From: Dielma sp000508965
GTDB lineage: Bacteria > Bacillota_I > Bacilli_A > Erysipelotrichales > Erysipelotrichaceae
NCBI GenBank assembly: GCA_000508965.1
Contig: BAHV02000021.1
Location: 124,001-188,000 of the forward strand
DNA: 64,000 bases
Reading direction: 5' to 3'
The stretch's first letter is position 1. Each line of letters begins with the position of its first letter. Under the pieces are notes generated by a model. It saw nothing but the letters and a program-made list of their open reading frames with translations. It searched no databases and had not been told where the DNA came from. The position numbers and the translations under genes are program-made. Positions 52,581-60,761 of this stretch are shown piece after piece.

Positions 52581-55040
52581 GTGAAACTTGATAACTTTTA
52601 TGTTGATGACAAAATGGTCAGTAAGGCTTTCATGAGCAGTATCGATGATTATATCTATTTGGGAGATCTGACAACCAATGTATTTTTTGTTTCACAGAAT
52701 ATGGTTGATGATTTTGATTTGCCCGGCCGTTTAGTAGAGGATCTGGTTAATGTCTGGGGAAAACTGATTCATGAAAAGGATAAAGAACGCTACTTTAAAT
52801 CCATTGACGACATGCTGGCTGGCAAAGCGGATTCACATAACGAAGAATATCAAATCCGCAACCGCAAAGGTCAGTATGTCTGGGTACACTGTAAGGGATG
52901 TCTGTTTCGTGATCCTCAGACACAGACGCCGCTTTCATTCATCGGCATTGTAAAAAAACCATCGTCACTCGGCAAGGTTGATTCCATCACCGGACTGCTT
53001 GCCCATGAAACGTTTCAGGAAACACTGCAAAATCTCTCAGCGGACGGCATGCTAGATAACGCCGGTTTTATGATCCTTGGCATTGATAATTTCACCAAAA
53101 TCAATACGCTGAAAACACACCATTTCGGTGATATCGTACTGCGCAATACAGCTCAGGATCTGACGGGTTTATTGCCTGAGTGCGTACAGCTGTATCGTTT
53201 TGACGGCGATCAATTTGCCATTTTCACACCCGACGGCACCCGCTGCTCATTACAAGCAATCTATGAAACCATTCAGGCTTATACATCAAACAGTCACAGT
53301 GCAGAGGGTCAAACCTATGATTTCACCATGTCAGCCGGTGCGGTACGTTTTTCCGATATCAGCGACATTGATGAAAAAGCTGAAAAATGCGCGGCTATCG
53401 CTTTAAAAGAAGCAAAGGCAAACGGCAAAAACCAGTGTGTCTTCTTTGAGGAAAGCATGCTTGATTATAAAGTAAGAGAACAGGCAATCCTTCAGGATCT
53501 TCAGGAAAGTATTGCCGATAACTATGCAGGGTATCATCTTGTCTATCAGCCAATTGCCGACGCGGCAACCCTGCGGATCATCGGTGCTGAGGCACTGCTT
53601 CGCTACCAAAGCAAAACCTATGGTGCGTTATACCCTGATGAATTCATCCATCTGCTTGAAAATTCCGGCTTGATTCTGCCGGTCGGACGCTGGGTACTAT
53701 GCGAAGCAATCAAAATGTGCGCAAAATGGCGTCAGCGGATTCCGGAATTTGTCATGAGTGTAAACGTATCCTGTCTGCAGCTTAAAGATGATGATTTTCC
53801 TCATATCGTAGAAACCGAGCTTGAGAAGGCTCATCTCCCGGCAGACAGTCTGATCTTAGAAATGACTGAATCTTATTTTGTGAGTGACAGTGATATCATC
53901 GCAGATGCGTTATCAAAATTGCGCAAGCTGGGCTGTAACATCGCCATGGATGATTTTGGCACCGGATATTCTTCATTAGGTAGACTGACAAACTTTAATA
54001 TTGATATTGTGAAAATTGACCGTTTGTTTGTGCAGCAGCTCTATGCCAACCATTTTAATCACAGCTTTATTGAAGCAGTAATCAGACTTTGCCACAGTGC
54101 CGGCATGAAGGTATGTGTGGAAGGCGTGGAAACGTGTGAGGAGCAGCAAAGCATCAGTTCACTCTATTCAGATACTTTACAAGGATATTTCTTCTCAAAA
54201 CCAATACCGCCGGAAAACTTTGAAGAAAATTTCATTGCTCAGCCGGATTGTATGGGTAAATATGCAAGTAAAGAAGAATTGCCGCCTTACTGCATTAAAA
54301 TGTCCAGCAATAAGGATTTGTTGTTAATGATGATGGATGCGGTACCTTTAGGCTTTAACTTATGGAATCATAATTATCAGAATGTGGAATGCAATCATGC
54401 CGCTGTTAAGATGTTTGACTTATTAAGCGAAGAGGAATATCTGGATCATTTCTATGATTTATCTCCAGAAACTCAGCCTGACGGAACACCTTCTATGCAG
54501 AAAGCAAAGGAATATATCAGTAAAGCCTTTGAAAAAGGCCGCTGTGTTTTCTTCTGGCAGCATCAAAAGCTGAATGGCGAGCCGATTCCCTGTGAAGTAA
54601 CCTTGGTCCGCATTCGGTTTAAAAATGAATATCTGGTGGCTGGCTATACCCGTGATCTGAGAAAACAGCTGAGAATTGAAAACCTGACGGAAAGCCGGTA
54701 TCATGTTTATGATTCACTGCCTGAGGCAGTTATGATTTTTGACTGCAGCAGGCATGCCTGTGTTTACGCCAATCCATTGATGCTTGAGCTGGTGGATTCA
54801 AAATCCTATCCGCTGCCGCTTGATCAATACCTGATGCCGCCGCTGAACCTGAAGGAACTGATTGACCTTTCATGCCACCAGTTGAATTTCGGCAAACGGG
54901 TATTCACCTTTGAATTTAATCTGCTGATTAAAGGAAAACCACATCCCGTTCTGGCAAGCAGCAAGTACCTTACCGATCAGCACGATCAGCTTTTGATAAC
55001 ATTGAGTAATACCAAATTAAAACCGGAAATAACCTTATAA
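52581..55040 (+). CDS. PAS / degenerate GGDEF / EAL / PAS protein, probable c-di-GMP phosphodiesterase
   Basis: An 819-residue cytoplasmic protein. It has a PAS_3-like domain (about 20-135) and a GGDEF fold in which the active loop reads RFDGDQF (about 203-209), so cyclase activity is unlikely. The EAL domain (about 325-560) retains its catalytic residues: EALLRY, the SVNVSCLQL asparagine, LEMTES, AMDDFGTGYSSLG, KIDRLFV and the EGVET glutamate. Two further PAS-like parts complete the C-terminus. It should hydrolyse c-di-GMP. The GTG at 52581 follows GGGGTGATTCT and is preferred over the longer frame, which would overlap the previous gene. Confidence 0.88.
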   Translation: MKLDNFYVDDKMVSKAFMSSIDDYIYLGDLTTNVFFVSQNMVDDFDLPGRLVEDLVNVWGKLIHEKDKERYFKSIDDMLAGKADSHNEEYQIRNRKGQYVWVHCKGCLFRDPQTQTPLSFIGIVKKPSSLGKVDSITGLLAHETFQETLQNLSADGMLDNAGFMILGIDNFTKINTLKTHHFGDIVLRNTAQDLTGLLPECVQLYRFDGDQFAIFTPDGTRCSLQAIYETIQAYTSNSHSAEGQTYDFTMSAGAVRFSDISDIDEKAEKCAAIALKEAKANGKNQCVFFEESMLDYKVREQAILQDLQESIADNYAGYHLVYQPIADAATLRIIGAEALLRYQSKTYGALYPDEFIHLLENSGLILPVGRWVLCEAIKMCAKWRQRIPEFVMSVNVSCLQLKDDDFPHIVETELEKAHLPADSLILEMTESYFVSDSDIIADALSKLRKLGCNIAMDDFGTGYSSLGRLTNFNIDIVKIDRLFVQQLYANHFNHSFIEAVIRLCHSAGMKVCVEGVETCEEQQSISSLYSDTLQGYFFSKPIPPENFEENFIAQPDCMGKYASKEELPPYCIKMSSNKDLLLMMMDAVPLGFNLWNHNYQNVECNHAAVKMFDLLSEEEYLDHFYDLSPETQPDGTPSMQKAKEYISKAFEKGRCVFFWQHQKLNGEPIPCEVTLVRIRFKNEYLVAGYTRDLRKQLRIENLTESRYHVYDSLPEAVMIFDCSRHACVYANPLMLELVDSKSYPLPLDQYLMPPLNLKELIDLSCHQLNFGKRVFTFEFNLLIKGKPHPVLASSKYLTDQHDQLLITLSNTKLKPEITL

Positions 55041-55042
55041 AG

Positions 55043-55070
55043 AAAAGCATCAGTCACGATGCTTTTTTCT
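55043..55070. terminator. Bidirectional terminator between EAL and MerR genes
   Basis: AAAAGCATC / GATGCTTTTTT hairpin with an AGTCAC loop. Confidence 0.85.
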
Positions 55071-55074
55071 CTGA

Positions 55075-55899
55075 TTAATGATAGAAATTCATGATCGCGC
55101 GGCTGATCGCCAGAGCGCTCCCTTCACCATAGCGCTGATCCAGCGCCGCCGTCATAGTTTCATCACTCGCTAACAGCTCGGCTTGTTTTCGCAGCAAATC
55201 CTCTGCATCAGAAATCTGATAGAGCTGCTTGCAGACAAATTCATATTCACCAATCATTTTTTTGACCGCTGATTCATCACAGCCCTGACCTACACTATCC
55301 GCGATACGCTTAAACAGCTCATCAAACCGGCGCTGGTATGAATTAAGAATCGGGTTATTTTCCGGTTGTTCCTGATTTCCATACCATTCAATCATCTTTT
55401 TAAAATTCTGCTGCGTTTTGCTCTCTTTAGCATGATCGATATATGCTTCCCTGTATTCCTCGATGCCGCCGTATTGCTTCACAAACACCTGAAGCTGTTC
55501 TTCACGCATATCCTTAATCAATTCCTGAAACAGCTGTTCAATTTCAACCTGACTGAATTCCTTGAAGCTCATTGTATTTTCTCCTTTCAGAACATCATCA
55601 ATCAAGTGGATAAGATTAGTGAGCCGATGCTTTTTCATCAGCAATAATCGTTTCTGCTTTTTCAATGTCGTTTCTTTATCAAAGGCGGTGTTTTCCATGA
55701 TCGCTTTAATTTCCTTCAGCGGTAATTCAAATTCTTTAAAAAACAAAATCTGTTGTAGCTTTTCAAGTGCTGCTTCATCATAATACCGATAACCGGTTTC
55801 ACTATATAAGGTTGGTTTCAGTAAATTAATCTTGTCATAATAATGCAGTGTGCGCACACTGATACCGCTGAGTGCTGAAACTTCTTTTACCGTTTTCAT
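55075..55899 (-). CDS. MerR-family regulator with TipAS-like antibiotic-binding domain
   Basis: A 274-residue regulator. MerR wing-helix at the N-terminus (VKEVSALSGISVRTLHYYDKI, PTLYSETGYRYYDEAAL), then a coiled-coil dimer helix (about 75-110) and a TipAS-like all-helical domain (about 130-274) with YIDHAKESKTQQNF and ALDQRYGEGSALAISRAI. TipA-type proteins bind thiopeptide or other peptide antibiotics and activate promoters with long spacers. Its own promoter has the required 19-bp spacer with a dyad, so autoregulation is likely. The start at 55899 has GGGAGGAATT. Confidence 0.92.
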   Translation of the reverse strand: MKTVKEVSALSGISVRTLHYYDKINLLKPTLYSETGYRYYDEAALEKLQQILFFKEFELPLKEIKAIMENTAFDKETTLKKQKRLLLMKKHRLTNLIHLIDDVLKGENTMSFKEFSQVEIEQLFQELIKDMREEQLQVFVKQYGGIEEYREAYIDHAKESKTQQNFKKMIEWYGNQEQPENNPILNSYQRRFDELFKRIADSVGQGCDESAVKKMIGEYEFVCKQLYQISDAEDLLRKQAELLASDETMTAALDQRYGEGSALAISRAIMNFYH

Positions 55900-55923
55900 G
55901 TTAATTCCTCCCTTGATATATAC

Positions 55924-55954
55924 AATCTACACTATGACGTTAAGTCAGGGTCAA
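55924..55954 (-). promoter_or_regulatory. MerR-type promoter and operator (19-bp spacer)
   Basis: Minus-strand -35 TTGACC (55949-55954) and -10 TAGATT (55924-55929) are 19 bp apart, the untwisting spacing used by MerR activators. The palindrome TGACGTTAAGTCA (55935-55947, plus strand) lies in the spacer. Confidence 0.8.
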
Positions 55955-56049
55955 GCATAATCGAACAAGAAAATTAATTTTCTGAAAGATTTACCGCCTT
56001 ATAAATAAAGATGCCCTTCAGCTGCCTTTTTCGCTGTGCTGCTATTGAA

Positions 56050-56071
56050 TAAAAAAAGCAGATTTATCTGC
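56050..56071 (-). terminator. yjdF terminator with stop codon in the loop
   Basis: Minus-strand GCAGA / TCTGC stem, loop TAAA, then seven T. The TAA stop of yjdF is the loop. Confidence 0.75.
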
Positions 56072-56477
56072 CCTTTCGTTTCTTCAAACGTTTATTACAC
56101 CGCTTTACCCGATCCATTTGCTTTTTCTCATCCTTCGCAGTGTGCTTGGCTGTTTTACGTTCTGCCTGTTCCTGCTGCTGTTTAAGTTTCAATGCCTGCT
56201 GCGACCTTGTACCGGCTGACAAGTCCCGTGACTCACGGCGGCTTTCTTTTAATCGCCGTTTATAATTCTTCGCTCGCTCTTTTACCGTTATGCTGACGGC
56301 AGGGCTGAATACAAGTTCTTTCAGCTGAGGGATCAATGCTAAAATTTCAACTTCCTTTGGCTCACTGACAAAAGTTATTTTACATACTTCGAGCATTTCG
56401 TCTGTCTGCCGCTCAATGATTCCAACCCAAAAAGGGGCTTCAAAAAAAACCTTAAGACATTGTGATCCTCTGTTCAT
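56064..56477 (-). CDS. yjdF: YjdF-family protein (DUF2992)
   Basis: A 137-residue protein. LKVFFEAPFWVGIIERQTD (8-26) and the long basic, Gln/Lys-rich tail (about 80-137) match YjdF of Bacillus subtilis. The biochemical role is unknown; the gene is regulated in many Bacillota by a riboswitch that binds azaaromatic compounds, which suggests a part in handling such toxins or metabolites. ATG at 56477 follows AAAGGAGG. The leader (56485-56610) folds into a riboswitch-like structure with the ribosome site complementary to one of its loops. Confidence 0.88.
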   Translation of the reverse strand: MNRGSQCLKVFFEAPFWVGIIERQTDEMLEVCKITFVSEPKEVEILALIPQLKELVFSPAVSITVKERAKNYKRRLKESRRESRDLSAGTRSQQALKLKQQQEQAERKTAKHTAKDEKKQMDRVKRCNKRLKKRKGR

Positions 56478-56484
56478 GATTAAT

Positions 56485-56595
56485 CCTCCTTTAAATGATT
56501 CATGAACAAAGAACGGACGACCTAAGGAGGAAGGTTACTGACAGTTTCCTGCAACTGGACTACCGGCCAGTTCGTGTTTTTATCTTTGTATATCC
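56485..56595 (-). promoter_or_regulatory. Candidate yjdF riboswitch
   Basis: The minus-strand leader forms a closing stem ACAAAGA (56583-56589) with TCTTTGT (56506-56512). It encloses AACTGG/CCAGTT with a CGGTAGT-type loop, CAG-GAAA-CTG, and ACCT-N8-AGGT. The last loop contains CCTCCTT (56524-56530), exactly complementary to the Shine-Dalgarno AAGGAGG (56485-56491). Position before yjdF and this multibranch form fit the yjdF RNA motif; I could not compare it with the covariance model. Confidence 0.7.
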
Positions 56596-56743
56596 ATCAT
56601 ACCCTGATCCCGGCGACGCGTCAAGCAAGCTGTAATAGAAGGTTAAAAATTAGCATTCAAATTACTATTTACTGCCTTATTTACCTATTTCAAGTTATCG
56701 TTAAAGGAAGAATTTTTAACCTTAAAATAAACATTTTATCTCC

Positions 56744-56773
56744 TTGACTACTGATGACTTTTGATGCTATGCT
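56744..56773 (+). promoter_or_regulatory. Promoter of the AT-rich secreted-protein gene
   Basis: -35 TTGACT (56744-56749), 18-bp spacer, -10 TATGCT (56768-56773), 22 bp before the start codon. Confidence 0.6.
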
Positions 56774-56795
56774 TTACATATAAGGAGATTGTATC

Positions 56796-57491
56796 ATGAA
56801 AAAATACACCAAACAACTCATTTCAAAAGTATTTGTTATATTTTCGATTGTAATGCTGTTTATCTGCGATAGTTCTATATTAAAAGCACAAGGTAATGAA
56901 TATATTGAAATAAATTTAGATGTGTTTACAATTACAACAGATTATCCTGTAACTGAGTTTTACTCTGTTTATAATCATACTTCCTCAGATTATGTTGCTG
57001 AAATTTACGATAAAGAGACTAAAAATAAAGTAGATGAATTTATTATTTCAAATGATTTGCAAACAAAGGCATCAGGGACATCAATCAAAACACTAACAAG
57101 AAATAAAACAGAGGTTACGGACGGTTCAAAAAAATTAACATGGAGTACCGAATTAAAAGTGATTGCCTATACAAGTGGTTCAATGTTTGGTCAAATCGAT
57201 GCTGTCCAATCTACAGCTATTTATATCAAAACATATGCGTCACAGACAAAACATGAAGATGATAATATTGCGGTTTACCCCGTTGGCGGCAGTTATCCTA
57301 CAACTGAGCTTGAGGTCAGTTCATCGACGAGCTTGTACCATGAAACTGAAACTTCTTCAGGCGGAAGTATAGGCGGTTCTATAAATATCGGTAAACTATT
57401 TGAAGCAGGATTTACTGTAGACACTACTACCGCTACTACAACAATCTATCGTAAGAGATGTACTAATAATTTTACCATAAAGTACTCATAG
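56796..57491 (+). CDS. Secreted protein of unknown function, beta-rich and Ser/Thr-rich
   Basis: A 231-residue protein with a signal peptide (about 31 residues, MKKYTKQLISKVFVIFSIVM and on to LKA). The mature protein alternates polar and hydrophobic residues, with a long Ser/Thr stretch (LEVSSSTSLYHETETSSGGS, about 168-187) and TVDTTTATTTIYRK near the end. Such strand pairs resemble, but do not prove, an aerolysin/ETX-type pore-forming fold. Codons are more AT-rich than in the neighbours, which suggests a recently acquired gene. It has its own promoter and AAGGAG site, and a 42-codon membrane-peptide gene begins one base after its stop. Confidence 0.7.
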   Translation: MKKYTKQLISKVFVIFSIVMLFICDSSILKAQGNEYIEINLDVFTITTDYPVTEFYSVYNHTSSDYVAEIYDKETKNKVDEFIISNDLQTKASGTSIKTLTRNKTEVTDGSKKLTWSTELKVIAYTSGSMFGQIDAVQSTAIYIKTYASQTKHEDDNIAVYPVGGSYPTTELEVSSSTSLYHETETSSGGSIGGSINIGKLFEAGFTVDTTTATTTIYRKRCTNNFTIKYS

Positions 57492-57492
57492 C

Positions 57493-57621
57493 ATGCAGGA
57501 TCTTTACATTTTACCAATACTCCGGATTGTTGAAAAGCTACAAATACTGCTTCAAATTGTTGTTTTTCTGCTTGTCGTGCTGATCATCATTCAAATAATA
57601 AAATTATTCAAGAAAAAATAA
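57493..57621 (+). CDS. Possible 42-residue single-helix membrane peptide
   Basis: ATG at 57493 opens 42 codons: MQDLYILPILRIVEKLQILL, then QIVVFLLVVLIIIQIIKLFKKK. It is a single hydrophobic helix with a basic end. The ATG lies one base after the stop of the secreted-protein gene, so coupled translation is possible; no separate ribosome site is seen. It ends just before a terminator. The small size and missing site make it uncertain. It could be a partner or protective peptide for the secreted protein, but nothing shows this. Confidence 0.4.
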   Translation: MQDLYILPILRIVEKLQILLQIVVFLLVVLIIIQIIKLFKKK

Positions 57622-57633
57622 TAATCTTAAAAC

Positions 57634-57667
57634 AAGGGATCATCCATTATGAATGACCCCTCTTTTT
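57634..57667. terminator. Bidirectional terminator
   Basis: GGGATCATCC / GAATGACCCC-type hairpin (57636-57660) with T tracts TCTTTTTT on plus and TTGTTTT on minus, between convergent genes. Confidence 0.75.
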
Positions 57668-58050
57668 TACTCTATGACTTTGTTCACATAAAGAATCTGA
57701 CGGCGCGCTTCTTCAACAATCTCATCGATCCGCTGGTCGTTTAATGTATCCCCGGCAAAGATGCACTCCATGACCAAGCCAAGATTGATACCGGTAATAC
57801 AAAGTATGTCGTATTCACCGATCAGTCTCGATACAATCTGTGTGACGCTGCCGCCGATCACATCGGTAAAAACGAGAATCTTCTCCCCCGGTTCAAACTG
57901 ATCCAGCAGCGCTTTCAATGCCGCTGTCACATCAAACTGTCCATCAACATAGGCATTGAGCGTATAAATATCCTGATTGCCGCTGAGTACCTTAATAGCG
58001 CTGGCATACCCGTCAGCCAAATGTCCATGTGTCGCGATTATATATTTCAT
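57667..58050 (-). CDS. PTS mannose-family EIIA component
   Basis: A 127-residue EIIA. MKYIIATHGHLADGYASAIK carries the active-site histidine (His8 in THG), which accepts phosphate from HPr. FTDVIGGSVTQIVSRL and GINLGLVME are conserved in the ManX EIIA fold. It is the last gene of the operon EIIB-EIIC-EIID-SIS-EIIA; here A is a separate protein rather than fused to B. The site AGAGGT precedes ATG at 58050, 12 bases after the SIS gene. Confidence 0.92.
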   Translation of the reverse strand: MKYIIATHGHLADGYASAIKVLSGNQDIYTLNAYVDGQFDVTAALKALLDQFEPGEKILVFTDVIGGSVTQIVSRLIGEYDILCITGINLGLVMECIFAGDTLNDQRIDEIVEEARRQILYVNKVIE

Positions 58051-58062
58051 TCATTTACCTCT

Positions 58063-59169
58063 CTAATTCACATGTGTTTCCAGCTGACTGCTGGCTCCAT
58101 CATTGCGGGCGTGAATCGTGCTTAGACCCATATCCATTGCCATCAGATGCGCAATCATCTGAAATGGAATCAGATATTCAAGTACATAAATATACTCTTT
58201 ATCAAGAAAATCCGCATGCAGTGAGACAGCGTCCAAATCCGGATGATCGTTATGCGCTATTAGCACGCAATATTTTGAATGCTGTCTGCACCATTTCAAA
58301 AGCTGGCTCAACCGCTGTGATTCCTTTGCTTTAGGCGCTATCAGAAAGATAAGCGAATCCGCATTGATCTGCGTCGTTCCCTGATGCATAAATTCTTCCA
58401 TTTCATAAACTACTGGTGCTAATGCCGTGGCTTCCGCAATCTTTAAACTGCCCTCAAGCGCTAAAGCATAGCCTGATCCAAAACCGATATAACGGGCTGC
58501 TTTAGAAGAAATCAGCATCGATTTATTTGCTTCATACCATTTTTTAGTCTGTATAATGCAATCCTCACAAGCCGCCGGCAGTTTCTCAAAATCTCTGATC
58601 CATTGTTCATATTCGCCTTGACTCAGCTTGCCATACGCATAGGCGGTTTCCAAAATACAGAGAAAGAAAATGGTCAGCGAAGCGATATGTCCCTTCGTTT
58701 CAATATAAGATGCTTCCTCATAGGACATTTTGTCAATAACCACAGTGCTGCGTTTTGCTAATTCAGAATGAATATCATAGGTGGTGCAAATGACGGGAAT
58801 CCCTAATTGCCGAGCAATCTCAGCCATTCTCACCGGTCCCTTTGTAGAACCTGAATGAGCCGGACAAAGCATTGCCATTTCATCAGGACGATAAACACCA
58901 TTCACATTAAACTGTTCATGCTCTAAAAAAGCAGCTGGATTTGTAACGGTAACTTCGATTGCCAGCAACTCCTCAATCATCGGTTTCAGCATCATACCGA
59001 TATAAGTGCCTGAAGCCTGACCGCTGAAGTAAATCTTCTTAATCGGATGCTTCAAAAACAATGCCACAAATTTCCTGCTTACTTGCTTGCGATGCGCTGT
59101 CAGGGTGCGGATCAATTCAGGCTCAGCCATGATGCATTCCATCATCGCGTGTTTATTTTCTTCTTCCAT
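58063..59169 (-). CDS. Double-SIS sugar isomerase/deglycase (FrlB/GfrF or AgaS-like)
   Basis: A 368-residue protein with two SIS domains, KKIYFSGQASGTYIGMMLKPM (first, about 44-64) and ARYIGFGSGYALALEGSLK (second, about 218-236), followed by YEMEEFMHQGTTQINADS, a conserved active-region phrase of the GlmS isomerase superfamily. With an EIIMan transporter it probably acts on the phosphorylated imported sugar, e.g. an amino sugar or a fructosamine/glucosamine-type Amadori compound. The exact substrate cannot be decided. It lies between the EIID and EIIA genes in one operon. Confidence 0.85.
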   Translation of the reverse strand: MEEENKHAMMECIMAEPELIRTLTAHRKQVSRKFVALFLKHPIKKIYFSGQASGTYIGMMLKPMIEELLAIEVTVTNPAAFLEHEQFNVNGVYRPDEMAMLCPAHSGSTKGPVRMAEIARQLGIPVICTTYDIHSELAKRSTVVIDKMSYEEASYIETKGHIASLTIFFLCILETAYAYGKLSQGEYEQWIRDFEKLPAACEDCIIQTKKWYEANKSMLISSKAARYIGFGSGYALALEGSLKIAEATALAPVVYEMEEFMHQGTTQINADSLIFLIAPKAKESQRLSQLLKWCRQHSKYCVLIAHNDHPDLDAVSLHADFLDKEYIYVLEYLIPFQMIAHLMAMDMGLSTIHARNDGASSQLETHVN

Positions 59170-59191
59170 ACCTTACAAATCCTTTCCGACT

Positions 59192-60013
59192 TTAAATAAT
59201 ACCAAAAGCGCCGAGAATAACGCCGACCACAATAACCGTAACCATCAGCATCGGTGCCTTCACATTCTTTTTACGCATCAGCCATGCACAGAACAGGGTG
59301 AGTGCAAGCGGCAAAAGATTCGGACAGATGCCGTCAAGAATCGCTTGTAAAGAAACCTCCGCCTGATCATAAGTAATAGAAAGATTTGTTGACAGGAAGA
59401 CATACGATGAGGTCAGCGCGCCCAACACTGTCAAACCAACGGTCAAAGCAATATCCGTCACCTTCTGCAGCAAGCCGGAAGCAACCACTTTATCAATAAA
59501 ACTGCTGCCCAGCTTGAAGCCGTAATGAATGCCGTACCAATGACAGACATAATTAGGCACATTGAAGATCAAGAAATAAACGAGAATACCAAATGGATTG
59601 CCGGCGATACACATCGCTGCGCCCACACTGGCCGCTATAACACGGAAACCGCTCGTAAAGAATAAAGTATCGCCGATTACAGAGATCGGGCCCATTAATC
59701 CTGTTTTGATGGCCGTAACCGTATCCCCCATCTGATTGCCTGATTCCGCGTTCTGTACCTCTAAGGCAGCGGTGATTCCCACTACCCATGGTTCAATCTG
59801 CGGTGTCGTGTTATAAAATTCCACATGGCGCAGCAATGCCTGCTTCATGCCCTCCGGATCATCCTTATAGATTTTCTTAAAAATCGGTGTTAACGAATAA
59901 ATATAAAACAAATTATGCATCCGTTCACTGTTGTATGAAAGCTCCACCGGCATACTGCGCCAAAATACTTTATTCAAATCTGATTTAGTGATCTCAAACT
60001 TTTTCTCACTCAT
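59192..60013 (-). CDS. PTS mannose-family EIID component
   Basis: A 273-residue membrane subunit. LNKVFWRSMPVELSYNSERM (about 13-32) is the conserved EIID start, followed by EPWVVGITAALEVQNA, TAIKTGLMGPISVIGDTLFF and a C-terminal pair of helices. With EIIC it forms the sugar channel. Its gene overlaps that of EIIC by eight bases, so translation is coupled. Confidence 0.93.
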   Translation of the reverse strand: MSEKKFEITKSDLNKVFWRSMPVELSYNSERMHNLFYIYSLTPIFKKIYKDDPEGMKQALLRHVEFYNTTPQIEPWVVGITAALEVQNAESGNQMGDTVTAIKTGLMGPISVIGDTLFFTSGFRVIAASVGAAMCIAGNPFGILVYFLIFNVPNYVCHWYGIHYGFKLGSSFIDKVVASGLLQKVTDIALTVGLTVLGALTSSYVFLSTNLSITYDQAEVSLQAILDGICPNLLPLALTLFCAWLMRKKNVKAPMLMVTVIVVGVILGAFGII

Positions 60014-60743
60014 AGTCGGCTTCTCCTTCCTTCATAAACATACGGTATAGGGCTAGACATAATGTAATGATCGTAATTGCCATAACATCTAAGCCCAGAT
60101 AGGCAGCTGCCGCAAAGCCGACAAAGTATAATGGAATAAAGCGTTTATCCCACATGATATTGATCAGCATCGCAAAGCCGACAGCCGGCAATAAGTCAGA
60201 TGCCTTGCTTAAACCATTCATGATACCCTCCGGAATCATGTTGATCAGATTGGTAATGGCATCCGTACCCAGCCATACCGCAAGTACAACCAATGAAGTC
60301 ATAAATAATAATTTAATCAAACCGTAACAGATATGAAAGCGATTGATTTTCTCAAACTCACCCTCAGCGGCCCAGCCATCGCATTTATGCATGACATAAG
60401 AACCGATCGTATTAAAGGTGGTGGAAATGTTGGCGCCTAAGATGGCTACCGGCAATGCGATAGAAATAGCGACTTCAAATGAATTTCCTGTCGATATCGC
60501 AAAGTATGTTCCCAAAATGGCGCCAATTCGTGTTTCACCAGTAATCATTCCGGCATAAGGCAGAAATCCCATCCAGGCAAGTTCCATTGTTCCTCCGATG
60601 ATTAAGCCTTCTGTAAATCTGCCCATAACTAAACCTGTCAGCGCGCCTACAACGATTGGACGATCCATATAGGAACTGCCCGCAAAGTTATCAGAACACC
60701 AGGCTAACGCATAAACTAACCCTAATAATAGTGCTGTTGTCAT
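60006..60743 (-). CDS. PTS mannose-family EIIC component
   Basis: A 245-residue membrane subunit with about seven helices. DRPIVVGALTGLVMGRFTEGL (27-47), GGTMELAWMGFLPYAGM and ETRIGAILGTYFAI are conserved EIIC-sorbose/mannose features. It binds and moves the sugar together with EIID. It starts with ATG at 60743 behind AGGAGGATT, 18 bases after EIIB. Confidence 0.93.
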   Translation of the reverse strand: MTTALLLGLVYALAWCSDNFAGSSYMDRPIVVGALTGLVMGRFTEGLIIGGTMELAWMGFLPYAGMITGETRIGAILGTYFAISTGNSFEVAISIALPVAILGANISTTFNTIGSYVMHKCDGWAAEGEFEKINRFHICYGLIKLLFMTSLVVLAVWLGTDAITNLINMIPEGIMNGLSKASDLLPAVGFAMLINIMWDKRFIPLYFVGFAAAAYLGLDVMAITIITLCLALYRMFMKEGEADYE

Positions 60744-60761
60744 AAATCCTCCTATTTTTAT

